From Gammaproteobacteria bacterium (GTDB lineage: Bacteria > Pseudomonadota > Gammaproteobacteria > Pseudomonadales > Pseudohongiellaceae), in contig JAQWQD010000017.1 of NCBI GenBank assembly GCA_029244985.1, positions 124,001-188,000 of the forward strand: a stretch of DNA of 64,000 nucleotides, read 5' to 3'. The notes below the pieces were generated by a model. That model did not search any database. It was not told the DNA's origin and worked only from the letters and a program-made list of their open reading frames with translations. Below are positions 55,516 through 64,000 of the stretch, piece by piece; position 1 is the first letter of the stretch; each line of letters starts with the position of its first letter. A program made the translations under genes and the position numbers.

Positions 55516-56022
55516 TTAACACCAAAAACACCAGTGATAGGGTGGGCGAAAATACGTAATGAGACGCCCGCTAATGATAATAACACTCCAGCATAGCAAG
55601 GAAACTGCGGCTATAATTTTGGCGCGACTCAATAGCGAAGCATTTGCATTAGTGACTTTGACCTGGGCTGATGTGGTGGCGTAAAACCATAACATATTGA
55701 GTCCAGCCAATAACATAAAGAACATTTTTGTCTGGAAAGCCGGATTATAAATATACTGGTCTGGGGACGTGGTTAAAAACATAATTCCTGTTGTCACATT
55801 TAAAAGATAGCCGACAACGCCGAATTTTACTAATTTATGTAATTCTTCATAGGCTATTCCCTTACCAACTCCTAGCATTCTTAAATCGAATACACCAACA
55901 CTGCCGATTAACATACACAAACCAAGAAAATGAATAGACTCTGCTGTAGGCCAACCCCAAGGCGAATTCATAAAATCATAAATGCCGGAGCCGTATGAAA
56001 AGCCAGAGAGTAAATCAATCAT
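55516..56022 (-). CDS. DUF6644-like membrane protein (copy 3)
   Basis: The 168-residue protein has four membrane helices. The shared pattern is clear: TAESIHFLGLCMLIGSVGVFDLRMLG (pieces ESIHFLGLC and DLRMLGVG), then QTKMFFMLLAGLNMLWFY and GRLITYF. It corresponds to ESTHVLTLM / DLRMLG / GRFIAYD in the gene at 15664. It is downstream of copy 4 with a two-base gap, so the pair is co-transcribed. It ends with an odd HWCFWC tail. Function unknown. Confidence 0.7.
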   Translation of the reverse strand: MIDLLSGFSYGSGIYDFMNSPWGWPTAESIHFLGLCMLIGSVGVFDLRMLGVGKGIAYEELHKLVKFGVVGYLLNVTTGIMFLTTSPDQYIYNPAFQTKMFFMLLAGLNMLWFYATTSAQVKVTNANASLLSRAKIIAAVSLLCWSVIIISGRLITYFRPPYHWCFWC

Positions 56023-56024
56023 GT

Positions 56025-56516
56025 TTAGAAAAACCGCGATGCCAGCAATACGCTATGGGTATAGGCTAGAAACCGACCTGCAGTAATGGTAATAACCCAG
56101 AGCAGTATTGACGCCATAGCTATTAATTTAAATTTGTGGTGCTCCCTCTCGGTAATGCTACTTCTGTCAAGTCGATTCTGGATCCAGGCTGCGATAATTA
56201 AGCCTATTGTTAAGGCGATAAATTTTAAATAAAAAATAGGATTCGTGAGTGCTTTCGCTGGGTACGCGAGTAACAAACCAGCTCCAGAGAGAAAAATCAC
56301 GATCACGCCCATCCAGTGAATCCGATAGAAACGAGAGTAAGGGCTTAGAGCAAATTGTGGCACCCACCCCATCAAGCGAAAGGCGATAGCGAAGTTAATT
56401 CCAACCACAATCGCCATTGCGAGGGAGTGTAGGGTAAGTGTTGAGAAAAAAGCTGCACCGGATTCTCTAAACCAGATGCTTAGCGCAGTCTCTTCTATGC
56501 GTGACAGAGTTTGCAA
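56025..56516 (-). CDS. DUF6644-like membrane protein (copy 4)
   Basis: The 163-residue protein starts at TTG 56516, with no clear ribosome site. It shows the same pattern with drift: TLTLHSLAMAIVVG, then FRLMGWVPQ, IFYLKFIALTIGLIIAAWIQ and GRFLAYTHSV. It is the partner of copy 3, as copies 1 and 2 are partners at 15.7-16.9 kb, suggesting that two different family members work together. No third small gene was found after this pair. Confidence 0.65.
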   Translation of the reverse strand: MQTLSRIEETALSIWFRESGAAFFSTLTLHSLAMAIVVGINFAIAFRLMGWVPQFALSPYSRFYRIHWMGVIVIFLSGAGLLLAYPAKALTNPIFYLKFIALTIGLIIAAWIQNRLDRSSITEREHHKFKLIAMASILLWVITITAGRFLAYTHSVLLASRFF

Positions 56517-56549
56517 AGTCTGAATTTTAGCCCTTGGGTAAGTACTTAT

Positions 56550-57464
56550 TTATAACAGAGGATCTATAAATGCTTCCATTTCTGCCCGTAGTGTAGCATC
56601 TGGCAGCCTACCTCTGGCAGCATTTAAATTGTCTTCAGCATGGTAGGGTTTGGTGGTGCCGGGTATAGGAATTGCTCCAGATGAATGTGACATAACATAC
56701 TTTAAGAACACCTGTGCCCAAGATGTCGCATCGATATCTGCAGCCCAATCGGGAAGAGGCCGGTCGCCAACAGCATTAAATAAACGGCCTCGACCAAAAG
56801 GGAGATTAACTAAAACTGCTATGCCCCGGTCTTGAGCCAAGGGCAGTAAGCGATTGCTGGCATTCCGGTTGCCAAGGGAATAATCTACCTGGACGAAATC
56901 TAGTTGATGCTCAGCTAATACTGATTCCATTTCCTCATATTGCCGATCATTAGAAGTAGTCACGCCAATGTAACGAAGACGCCCTTGTTCTTTTAGCTCT
57001 CGCATAGTGCGGAGCTGAATATCTACACCTCGTAAGTTATGTACTTGCATTAATTCAAAACTTTCACCGCCAAGCAGATCGAAAGAGTTCTCTATACGCT
57101 CAATGCCGCTAGCTGCGTCCTCTCGGTCCACTTTTGTGGCCAGCCACAAGTCATCTCGAATGTCTTGCTCATTCATGATGTGACCAATTATTTCTTCCGA
57201 ATTGCCATAATTAGGCGAGGTGTCGATTACTTTACCGCCCCCTTTATGAAAAGCAGCGAAAGTCTCTCTAAAAGCGGTCATCTCTCCGGAATCCATAGAG
57301 CCGCGATAGTTTCTACAGCCCATGCCTACGCTAGGTATTTGCTGACCCGAAGAAGGTATGGTGGTCGTATTGAGAGCATTCTGGGCTAACAAGTGCCGAG
57401 GCAAAGTTGCCCCAGTAGCGATTCCTGCGGCTGATTTTAGAAGGTTGCGGCGGCTAATTGTCAT
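56550..57464 (-). CDS. Tat-exported aldo/keto reductase
   Basis: The 304-residue protein begins with a twin-arginine signal (SRRNLLKSAAGIATGATL, Arg5-Arg6), so it is exported folded. The AKR barrel follows with the tetrad DTSPNYGNSEE (Asp, Tyr), ATKVD (Lys) and MQVHNL (His), and VQVDYSLGNRNA. The end is truncated compared with most AKRs. It probably binds NADP in the periplasm or, like many Tat-AKRs in marine bacteria, has an undefined redox role. It is divergent from the conserved exported protein at 57665. Confidence 0.85.
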   Translation of the reverse strand: MTISRRNLLKSAAGIATGATLPRHLLAQNALNTTTIPSSGQQIPSVGMGCRNYRGSMDSGEMTAFRETFAAFHKGGGKVIDTSPNYGNSEEIIGHIMNEQDIRDDLWLATKVDREDAASGIERIENSFDLLGGESFELMQVHNLRGVDIQLRTMRELKEQGRLRYIGVTTSNDRQYEEMESVLAEHQLDFVQVDYSLGNRNASNRLLPLAQDRGIAVLVNLPFGRGRLFNAVGDRPLPDWAADIDATSWAQVFLKYVMSHSSGAIPIPGTTKPYHAEDNLNAARGRLPDATLRAEMEAFIDPLL

Positions 57465-57664
57465 GAGAGTCGTCCTGAATATTTCTTTAGTCGAAGTTTG
57501 GTATAACTTTTAGAATAGACTGAATGGCTCTGATGTTGCGGGCTTTAACAGGATTATGTCAATATAAAATCTGATGACGCGAAGTGATATTGCTGTGCTA
57601 GTATTCAATGCCTGCAGAACAATTTAGTGCTCGCAGCTAACAATAACAAAGACGGAGTAAGAGC

Positions 57665-58468
57665 ATGCTAAGAATCCGACAGAAGGTGACAATTCTTCTC
57701 TCAATCCTTGCCCTTTTTAGTGTCACGGGCGGCGTTTATGCCCAGGGTGGTGATATTCCTCGTACAGCTGATGGCAGGCCTGATTTCAACGGCATCTGGC
57801 AGGCAATGGGCAGCGCCCACTATGATATTGAGCCTCATGCTGCTGATTTTGGTCCAATGTTTGAACTTGGAGCCATTGGTGCAATACCAGGAGGGTTAGG
57901 CATCGTGGAAGGGGGAGAAATTCCTTACACAGCAGCTGCTAGGCAGAAGCAAATGGAAAATAAGGCTAGCTGGTTAGAATTGGATCCAGTGGTTAAGTGT
58001 TATATGCCGGGGATCCCCAGAGCTAATTACCTCCCTTTTCCCTTCCAGATAATACAATCTCCCGAACACGTTGTGTTTGCCTATGAATTCGCAAGTGCGA
58101 GTCGGATCGTCTATGTGGACCAGCCGGATTTTGAAGCGCCAATTTATTCCTGGATGGGACACAACCTTGCATCTTACGAAGGCGATACGCTAGTAATTGA
58201 CGTGACTGACCAAGTGCCTGACACCTGGTTTGATCATGCTGGAAATCATCATACTGAATCCTTGCGAGTTACCGAGCGCTTCACTCATTTGAGTCCCGAT
58301 GTTGTGATGTATGAGGCAACTTTGGAAGATCCCAATGTCTATACACGTCCGTGGACAGTTAAGTTCCCTTTGTATCGCAGGTTAGAGGAAAATATGCAGT
58401 TGCTCGAGTACAAATGTGTAGAGTTTACTGAGGAGCTGATTTACGGCCATCTGCGTAAAGCGGACTAA
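57665..58468 (+). CDS. Conserved exported protein (TADGRPDFNGIWQ type)
   Basis: The 267-residue protein starts at ATG 57665 behind CGGAGTAAGAG, with a signal peptide ending VYAQG. The opening TADGRPDFNGIWQAMGS marks a family of exported proteins that is numerous in some Acidobacteria and marine Gammaproteobacteria and is of unknown function. Further shared blocks are VKCYMPGIPRANYLPFPFQI, SRIVYVDQP, YEGDTLVIDV and LRVTERFTHL. I give no enzymatic function. Confidence 0.7.
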   Translation: MLRIRQKVTILLSILALFSVTGGVYAQGGDIPRTADGRPDFNGIWQAMGSAHYDIEPHAADFGPMFELGAIGAIPGGLGIVEGGEIPYTAAARQKQMENKASWLELDPVVKCYMPGIPRANYLPFPFQIIQSPEHVVFAYEFASASRIVYVDQPDFEAPIYSWMGHNLASYEGDTLVIDVTDQVPDTWFDHAGNHHTESLRVTERFTHLSPDVVMYEATLEDPNVYTRPWTVKFPLYRRLEENMQLLEYKCVEFTEELIYGHLRKAD

Positions 58469-58826
58469 TGGTGTAGTTGAACTAGCAGAGGAAAGCGCCC
58501 TGGCGTATGCCCCGTCAGGGTCAATGATAAGTTATTGATGCAACGTTTGAGACTGCTTTAAGGTGGTTGATATAAGCCCGCCCTTGAATAGGGTTTTGTT
58601 TGTGGAAAGTTTATAGGCTGAGGATTGCATTATCGTTTGTAAAAAATGCTCCCATGCTCAGCACCTCAAAGATCATGAAGAATGTTAAAATCCATATCGC
58701 AGATACAGTCAAAAACTACCGAGAGATTAATTTGAAAAGCTTCTTTAGCTTCAGCAACTTTACCCTCCATATTTTCGCGTCGAACGCCGAGCAAAAAATT
58801 TTTAATAGAAATATCAATGGAATGTC
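58469..58826. other. Intergenic region, weak hairpin only
   Basis: The 358-bp gap between two + strand genes contains a GC hairpin CCCTGGCG / CGTCAGGG (58498-58520) with no T-run, so it is not a standard terminator. An open frame at 58600-58830 lacks signals of a real gene. Confidence 0.4.
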
Positions 58827-59954
58827 ATGAAGTCATCCATTTGTGATCTATTAGATATCGAATTTCCATTAATAGCTTTTAGCCATTGCCGAGATGTAGT
58901 CGTAGAAGTATCAAAAGCTGGCGGCTTTGGTGTGTTGGGGGCTGCCCGATATACTGCGGAATCGTTAGAAGTAGAGCTCAACTGGATCGATGAGAACATT
59001 CAAGGTAAACCTTATGGGGTTGATCTAATTGCTCCTACCAGTATGGCTGTCACCGAAGAAAATGATTCTCCCGAAGAAATAAGAAAGCGAGTGCCCCAGG
59101 GGCACAAAGATTTTGCTAGTGGCATACTAGAACGCCATGGTATTGATGCCGCTGATATCTATTCAGAGCATTATGATCGGAGCTCATTCTTAACTAAAGG
59201 CAAAGCAGACAATATTATTGACGTTGCGTTCTCTCACCCGATTAAGCTCATAGCTAATGCATTAGGTGTGCCTCCTACCTATATGATAGACATTGCAAGA
59301 CAGAATGGAGTTGCAACTGCAGCTCTGATAGGAACCTGCGAACACGCTATTAAGCAAGTGGAGGCGGGTGTTGATATCTTGGTTGCCTCGGGCACGGAAG
59401 CAGGTGGACATTGTGGAGATGTTTCAACGATGGTTTTGATTCCAGAGGTCTGTAGTGCGGTAGAAGGATCAGGTGTCCCAATTCTTGCTGCCGGAGGAAT
59501 AGTTACTGGCAGACAGATGGCAGCCTGCATGGCAATGGGGGCGTCTGGCGCCTGGACCGGGTCTGTGTGGCTTACCTCCGCAGAGTCTGATCTAACGCCA
59601 GTATTGAAAGAGAAAATGCTAAGAGCCTCGTCTCGTGAGACTGTGCGTTCTCGATCGAGAACAGGTAAACATTCCAGGCAGTTGCGTTCGCCCTGGACTG
59701 AGGCTTGGGAAACAGAGGCGGCACCAGAGCCATTGCCGATGCCCTTGCAATCTCAAGTAACAGAAATACCACTGGCGAAAGTTTCCAAGTTAGCAGAAGT
59801 GGGGCATGATGGCGCCAAACAACTTGCGACCTCATGGGTAGGTCAAGGCGTAGGATTAATGCGAAACACACAATCCAGCAAAGCTATCGTATATGAGTTT
59901 ATGCAAGACTATTTGAAGGCCAGTGAAAGACTATCTTTCAGTTTGGAAGAGTAA
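58827..59954 (+). CDS. Nitronate monooxygenase-family FMN enzyme
   Basis: The 375-residue TIM-barrel flavoprotein has AGGFGVLGAARYTAE, PYGVDLIAPTS, the VASGTEAGGHCGDVSTM phosphate-binding and catalytic block, PILAAGGIVTGRQMAACMAMGASG and WTGSVWL. These identify the 2-nitropropane dioxygenase/nitronate monooxygenase superfamily. The chain is longer than typical class I enzymes and has a Ser/Arg-rich insert near residue 270. Substrate unknown; some members act as enoyl reductases (FabK-like). Confidence 0.85.
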   Translation: MKSSICDLLDIEFPLIAFSHCRDVVVEVSKAGGFGVLGAARYTAESLEVELNWIDENIQGKPYGVDLIAPTSMAVTEENDSPEEIRKRVPQGHKDFASGILERHGIDAADIYSEHYDRSSFLTKGKADNIIDVAFSHPIKLIANALGVPPTYMIDIARQNGVATAALIGTCEHAIKQVEAGVDILVASGTEAGGHCGDVSTMVLIPEVCSAVEGSGVPILAAGGIVTGRQMAACMAMGASGAWTGSVWLTSAESDLTPVLKEKMLRASSRETVRSRSRTGKHSRQLRSPWTEAWETEAAPEPLPMPLQSQVTEIPLAKVSKLAEVGHDGAKQLATSWVGQGVGLMRNTQSSKAIVYEFMQDYLKASERLSFSLEE

Positions 59955-59989
59955 AAACTGAGCTCGAATAATCAGCTAGATTTATTGTA

Positions 59990-61327
59990 TTAGTCACCGA
60001 GTTCTTCGAGTAGTGGCTCAGTAAATCCGTCTATTCCGGCGAGGGCTAAGATTATTAGCAACGCAGTTTGTGGACCTAGATGTGAATTTATGGGTATAAA
60101 CCATTCTCCGGGAGAATGAACACCGCCTCCATTTCCGCCGCCGGCAATAGTGATTGCTGGAATTCCTAGTGACATCGGCACATTTGAGTCAGTGCTGGAG
60201 ATGCTTAGCTCCTGCAGTTCAATGCCAATCTTGTCGAACGCCAGCGCAGCTACCTGCACAATAGCGCTTTCAGTGGGTGTTTTACCTACTGGGCGGTCGC
60301 CGATCAAATTAAACTCTACTGAAATTTGACCGTTGTTCCAGCGGGCATTCTCTTCTGCCACTGCTGCATTTGCTGCATTTTTCGCTTTTTGCTCAAGTAG
60401 GGCAAGTTCCTCGCGATCGTTAGAGCGCAAGTCGATTGCAAATATTCCATCGGCAGCGATTGAATTCACGGAGGTTCCACCCTCCACCGTGCCTACAGTA
60501 AAAGTTGTCTTTGGATAACCGGGTGTTTCAAATTCGGAAATCTTAGCGATGGCTCGACCCATAGCATGGATCGCGCTAGCCATGCCGAATGCACCAAAGG
60601 AATGTCCTCCAGGTCCTTTAAAATGGAACTCGAACCTGCGACTACCAGTTCCTCCTGTGGTAATCCGACGTAATCGAACGCCATCAACTGAAACGAAGCC
60701 ATCAATATTTGGGTGGTCACGGAAAATTGCTTTTATGCCCCTTAAATCACCGCGACCTTCTTCTCCAACATTGCCCGCGAACATAATGTCGCCAACGGTG
60801 TTAAGGCCACTTTCATTTAAGGCGCTAATTAAGGATAAAAGGACGGCAAGCCCTCTAGTGTCGTCTCCAATTCCTGGCGCATAGTAGCGCCCAGCTCGTA
60901 ACTCAACTGTGGTATCAACACCTTCAGGAAAAACTGTGTCGAGATGTGCGGCAATTAAAAATGTGGGGCCATCACCGATGCCTTTGCGAATACCAATTAC
61001 ATTGCCTTCGGTATCAATGTAGGCGTCAGGCAAGCCTCTCGCTTGCATTTGCTTCAAATAATACTCTGCGCGAGCTTGCTCCTTAAAAGGAGGCGCCGGA
61101 ATCTCGGTTAAGCGAAATTGCTCTCGAATATTTTCAGGCTCAGTTTCGAGGATGCGTTGCAACATTGTTTGTACTTGATTATTAGCACTAACTTGTTGAA
61201 ATGTGGAGTCGACATCGTCTTCGATAGGAACAACATCTTGTTGTGCATGCGCCGATCCTAAAAGAAGACAGGCAACAAACATAGTAAGTAGGCATAAGAA
61301 AGGTCTAGCTCGCTCATCAATAATCAT
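59990..61327 (-). CDS. Exported M20-family metallopeptidase
   Basis: The 445-residue protein has a signal peptide ending AHAQQ and a dizinc M20 site: AAHLDTVF (His, Asp), the bridging GIGDDTRG, and GEEGRGD (catalytic Glu). A dimerisation insert sits mid-protein (GGHSFGAFGMASAIHAMG), and IAGGGNGGGVHSPGEW carries a ligand near the end. It resembles peptidase T/carboxypeptidase G2-like enzymes. Its periplasmic site is inferred. It lies 64 bp downstream of the chorismate mutase gene. Confidence 0.88.
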   Translation of the reverse strand: MIIDERARPFLCLLTMFVACLLLGSAHAQQDVVPIEDDVDSTFQQVSANNQVQTMLQRILETEPENIREQFRLTEIPAPPFKEQARAEYYLKQMQARGLPDAYIDTEGNVIGIRKGIGDGPTFLIAAHLDTVFPEGVDTTVELRAGRYYAPGIGDDTRGLAVLLSLISALNESGLNTVGDIMFAGNVGEEGRGDLRGIKAIFRDHPNIDGFVSVDGVRLRRITTGGTGSRRFEFHFKGPGGHSFGAFGMASAIHAMGRAIAKISEFETPGYPKTTFTVGTVEGGTSVNSIAADGIFAIDLRSNDREELALLEQKAKNAANAAVAEENARWNNGQISVEFNLIGDRPVGKTPTESAIVQVAALAFDKIGIELQELSISSTDSNVPMSLGIPAITIAGGGNGGGVHSPGEWFIPINSHLGPQTALLIILALAGIDGFTEPLLEELGD

Positions 61328-61391
61328 TAATTTATCCAGCTAAAGACATGATCGAGAGTAACTTTTTCGAAATCATCAAAATGTCGTGGCA

Positions 61392-61988
61392 TTATTCAGA
61401 TCTTACCAAAAGGAGGCTGTCGAATAATAGATCCACTTCTGCTGCGGAAACCTTGTTGACTGACATGTGTAGCTGAAAGCTTTCTCGCAATGACTCCCCA
61501 ATTCTTCCCTCATGACTCAGTAAAAGGGCCAATTCTTTAACGATTTCGTCGCCGAGCTCCGTAAGCTTTGGTCGGATTTGATTTGGTAGATCTGGAATAG
61601 GTTTCGAAATAGGTGAACTTAACCAGTCGGCCAAACTTCGGTATTGGATAGCTTTGGCGACGTTAATTTGTGTAATAAAGAAATTTTCAATGGAATCTCC
61701 GATTAACCCCTGTGACTCTGCGGCAAGAACAGCATTCTCAATCACAACCTCCTCTCGTGGTAAATCTTCGACTGGTAAGCCGTTTACAGATTTATACATC
61801 GCAACATCTTCCATGTGTTTTAGTCGCTCATTGATTAGCTGGAAAGCAGTTATAGTCTCAGGTTGGGCGGCGGCTGGTTGCCAAAGTAACAGAATTAAAC
61901 TGGCCAGTAATGGAAATCGAAGTAGCAAATTGCGCATCGGCAGGGCGGACAAGAGGTTTGTTGGGTTATTACGGTGGTTATTCAGCAT
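61392..61988 (-). CDS. Secreted chorismate mutase (AroQ-gamma type)
   Basis: The 198-residue protein has a signal sequence, starting either at ATG 61988 or more conventionally at ATG 61937 (MRNLLLRFPLLASLILLLW, ending AAAQ). The mature all-helical domain has INERLKHMEDVAMYKSVNGLP, then REEVVIENAVLAAESQGL and FFITQINVAKAIQYR, the exported *AroQ pattern. Chorismate is cytosolic in most bacteria, so the role of a periplasmic mutase is unclear. It shares the strand with the M20 peptidase gene. Confidence 0.8.
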   Translation of the reverse strand: MLNNHRNNPTNLLSALPMRNLLLRFPLLASLILLLWQPAAAQPETITAFQLINERLKHMEDVAMYKSVNGLPVEDLPREEVVIENAVLAAESQGLIGDSIENFFITQINVAKAIQYRSLADWLSSPISKPIPDLPNQIRPKLTELGDEIVKELALLLSHEGRIGESLRESFQLHMSVNKVSAAEVDLLFDSLLLVRSE

Positions 61989-62076
61989 TTGATGGCAAAT
62001 TATCTTAGCTTAAGTCTTTACATTATAATCATTAGTGTGGTCGAAAAAACTAAGTATTTAAACGGCAAAAGTTAAC

Positions 62077-63798
62077 GTGATAACTACAAAAATAGCAGGA
62101 ATCAAGGCAATCAAAAGAATTAAAGTGGGTGAAGGAAAAGTTGCAAGCAGCATTTTTTTGGCGCTCTTTGTACCTGTATTATTAGCTTCATGTTCTGATA
62201 AATCTTTGGTGGCCGGGATAGAGCCAGTTCTTCCAGAGCGACCGAATATACTTTGGCTTGTAGCCGAAGATTTAAGCCCGATTATTCCACCTTTTGGTGA
62301 TTATACAGTCGAAACTCCTAATTTAAGTCGTCTTGCGGCTGAAGGTGTGCGTTATTCGCGAGTTTTTTCAACGTCAGGGGTCTGTGCCCCGAGTAGGGCG
62401 ACAATCGCAACCGGGCTCTATCAAAATCGTATTGGAGCCCATCACATGCGCACTACCAGCGTTGTTGATGAAGGTCCAGCAGGGCTAATGCCCTATGAGG
62501 CGGTTCCTCCTGCCCAAGTAAAAATGCACAGTCAATATTTTCGTGAAATAGGCTATTTCACCTCAAATAATGCAAAAGAAGATTATCAGTTTAGGAAGCC
62601 TCTCACTGCATGGGATGAAAGTAATTCAGATGCACACTGGCGCAATAGAGCGCCAGGTCAACCCTTTTTCTCAATCTTCAATTTTGGTATTACTCATGAA
62701 TCTCAAGTTTGGGCTCAGCAAGAAAATCCACTTCTCGTCTCTGAAAATTTGGACGTGCCGGTGCCGCCTTATTTGCCTTCAACCGATATCGCTTTGCGCG
62801 ATATTAGACAGGTTTACAGCAATATTGTGGCAATGGATCAACAGATCGGCAATGTTCTCGATCAACTCGAAGAGGATAATTTGTTAGATAGTACCATTAT
62901 CTTTTTCTATAGCGATCACGGAGGTCCACTACCACGACAAAAGCGGTTGTTATACGATTCCGGCACTCATTTGCCATTGATTATTCGATATCCAGATGGC
63001 TGGCGTTCTGGTGAAGTGGATGATCAGCTGATCAGTTTTGTAGATTTTAAATCTACTGCATTGTCATTGGCTGGTGTTAAGCCTCCAAATTATGTTGACG
63101 GCCGAGCATTTATAGGAAAATTTTCAAATACTCCAAAGCGGCGATATGTGCACAGTGCTGCCGACCGGTTCGATAATCAATACGATACAATTCGTGCGGT
63201 TAGAGACTCCCGTTTTAAATACTTGCGTAATTATAATCTTGATAAACCTTATTATCTGCCTTTACCCTATCGGGAGCAGATGGCAATAATGCAAGAGCTA
63301 TTGCGACTTGAGGAAAGTGGTAGCCTAAATGAAATTCAAGCTCAATGGTTTCGATCTCAAAAATCACCTGAAGAACTTTTCGACGTCGATAATGACCCTT
63401 ATGAGTTGAGAAACTTAGCTGATGATCCTCATTATGCTGATAAGTTAGTTGAGTTACGCACCGAAATGGATTTATGGCTAGGCCAAATTAATGACTTGGG
63501 TTTTATTCCGGAGCTAGAGTTGATTGAAAAACTTTGGACTGACGGTAATCAACCGAAAACTAAACCGCCTAGCATCAGTGAACAAAATGGGATGGTGCGA
63601 CTATCAAGCGAGACTGTGGGTGCAAACATTGCTTATCAAATAACGTCAGTTGAAGAGCACCTTTCTGCTAAAGAATTCAGCAACCCATGGCAAGTCTATA
63701 CTCGTCCTATTCTTTTGGCGGCAGATGAGCAACTTTTTGTGCTTGCTCACCGAATCGGGTTTGCTCCGAGCGAGCAGGTCATCTACCGACGAAATTAA
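62077..63798 (+). CDS. Lipoprotein sulfatase (formylglycine-dependent, S1 family)
   Basis: The 573-residue protein starts at GTG 62077; a later in-frame GTG is possible. It has a lipoprotein signal with lipobox LLASC (Cys39). The sulfatase core is NILWLVAEDLSP (metal Asp), TSGVCAPSRATIATGLY with Cys103 to be turned into formylglycine (CxPSR), GAHHMRT and FFYSDHGGPLPRQ. The order resembles N-sulfoglucosamine sulfohydrolase-like (S1_8) enzymes. The C-terminal extension ends in a small beta domain. No modifying enzyme or polysaccharide genes adjoin it. Confidence 0.9.
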   Translation: MITTKIAGIKAIKRIKVGEGKVASSIFLALFVPVLLASCSDKSLVAGIEPVLPERPNILWLVAEDLSPIIPPFGDYTVETPNLSRLAAEGVRYSRVFSTSGVCAPSRATIATGLYQNRIGAHHMRTTSVVDEGPAGLMPYEAVPPAQVKMHSQYFREIGYFTSNNAKEDYQFRKPLTAWDESNSDAHWRNRAPGQPFFSIFNFGITHESQVWAQQENPLLVSENLDVPVPPYLPSTDIALRDIRQVYSNIVAMDQQIGNVLDQLEEDNLLDSTIIFFYSDHGGPLPRQKRLLYDSGTHLPLIIRYPDGWRSGEVDDQLISFVDFKSTALSLAGVKPPNYVDGRAFIGKFSNTPKRRYVHSAADRFDNQYDTIRAVRDSRFKYLRNYNLDKPYYLPLPYREQMAIMQELLRLEESGSLNEIQAQWFRSQKSPEELFDVDNDPYELRNLADDPHYADKLVELRTEMDLWLGQINDLGFIPELELIEKLWTDGNQPKTKPPSISEQNGMVRLSSETVGANIAYQITSVEEHLSAKEFSNPWQVYTRPILLAADEQLFVLAHRIGFAPSEQVIYRRN

Positions 63799-63819
63799 AA
63801 AATATCATACAACTGATTT

Positions 63820-63839
63820 AAATTTTCCTCTGAAAATTT
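63820..63839 (+). terminator. Weak AT-rich hairpin after the sulfatase gene
   Basis: AAATTTTC / GAAAATTT with loop CTCT, followed by TCTTC. It is a plausible but weak terminator 22 bp after the stop at 63798. Confidence 0.35.
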
Positions 63840-63941
63840 TCTTCATCTAAGCTCGTATAATTCTGACCCCGGATAAAGGCAAGGTGTTAGGAGACTGGCG
63901 CCTAATGCCCGATACGGCGCATTGGGGCGAGAGAGCGGTCG

Positions 63942-64000
63942 ATGATGGAGGCTATGGTTGAGGCTAGCAGTAACCAGGCAATTATTGCTGTGATTTGTTC
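63942..64000 (+). CDS. Possible start of a gene cut by the window edge
   Basis: From ATG 63942 a frame runs to the right edge (MMEAMVEASSNQAIIAVIC), with a GA-rich stretch just upstream. Only 19 codons are visible, so nothing can be said about function. The surrounding ~140 bases are more GC-rich than the window and start after AATTCTGACCCC (63859-63870). Confidence 0.2.
   Translation, partial: MMEAMVEASSNQAIIAVIC

Noticed and set aside
58498-58520. GC hairpin taken at first as a terminator
   Set aside because: No T-run follows and it has a wobble pair; it may be only a weak RNA structure.
58600-58830. 76-residue open frame on +
   Set aside because: Overlaps the next gene start and has no recognisable protein features.
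1-64000. CRISPR arrays, rRNA, tRNA, insertion sequences
   Set aside because: No regularly spaced repeats, no transposase with inverted repeats and no tRNA cloverleaf or rRNA sequence was seen on reading; a tRNAscan or Infernal run could still find a short one.

Overview
The window reads as chromosomal DNA of a Gram-negative, aerobic, probably marine gammaproteobacterium with an AT-leaning genome. The evidence is a TonB-dependent receptor, outer-membrane porins, a MltB-type transglycosylase, Ppk1/Ppx, a Pit/DUF47 pair, FeoAB with Bfd and bacterioferritin, and a Na+-pumping oxaloacetate decarboxylase. There are also many exported enzymes: a PQQ dehydrogenase, a sulfatase, a PqaA-type hydrolase, FG-GAP and NHL propellers and a copper monooxygenase-like protein. 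The assignment is inference; no rRNA or tRNA gene was seen to anchor it. No insertion sequence, prophage or CRISPR array was recognised.

Layout. 0-6.2 kb: exported proteins (partial PQQ dehydrogenase, NHL propeller, FG-GAP protein, PqaA-like hydrolase, HEXXH metallopeptidase). 6.3-13.7 kb: MltB, a stand-alone CtaA, a TonB-dependent receptor that seems to start at ATT, a saccharopine-dehydrogenase-like reductase and an alginate_exp-type outer-membrane protein. 14-17.6 kb: membrane-bound AraC-type regulator, then an operon of two DUF6644-like membrane proteins plus a 54-residue membrane peptide closed by a strong terminator, then a NIPSNAP protein. 17.8-21 kb: oadGAB. 21-25.8 kb: methyltransferase-like protein, cysE, tandem NTF2-like protein and GT39 glycosyltransferase.

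25.9-29.2 kb is an iron block: feoAB divergent from bfd, with a near-consensus Fur box between them, followed by bfr. 29.4-35.4 kb is a phosphate block: ppx, ppk, a phosphate-selective-type porin and phoR without phoB. The porin has a PhoB-type box exactly 10 bp upstream of a -10 hexamer. The same architecture recurs, on the other strand, in front of the DUF47-pit operon at 46-47 kb, so both units probably belong to the Pho regulon. 35.8-39.8 kb: an MDR-SDR-SDR-acyl-CoA dehydrogenase set ending in a cUUCGg terminator.

39.9-43.4 kb holds the cassette I find most intriguing: glycosyltransferase, MTA/SAH-nucleosidase-like protein, a spore-photoproduct-lyase-like radical SAM enzyme in a non-sporulating organism, and an SDR. 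43.6-45 kb: copC-copD.

47.6-58.5 kb is rich in exported and membrane enzymes with a copper/respiration flavour. It contains two CopC-like proteins that have lost the usual C-terminal copper-ligand motif, a cytochrome c/PHM-like copper monooxygenase fusion with an exported partner, SURF1, and a second pair of DUF6644-like proteins. 58.8-64 kb: nitronate monooxygenase, M20 peptidase, secreted chorismate mutase and a lipoprotein sulfatase. The last ~140 bases look like a different sequence and may begin another gene or repeat.
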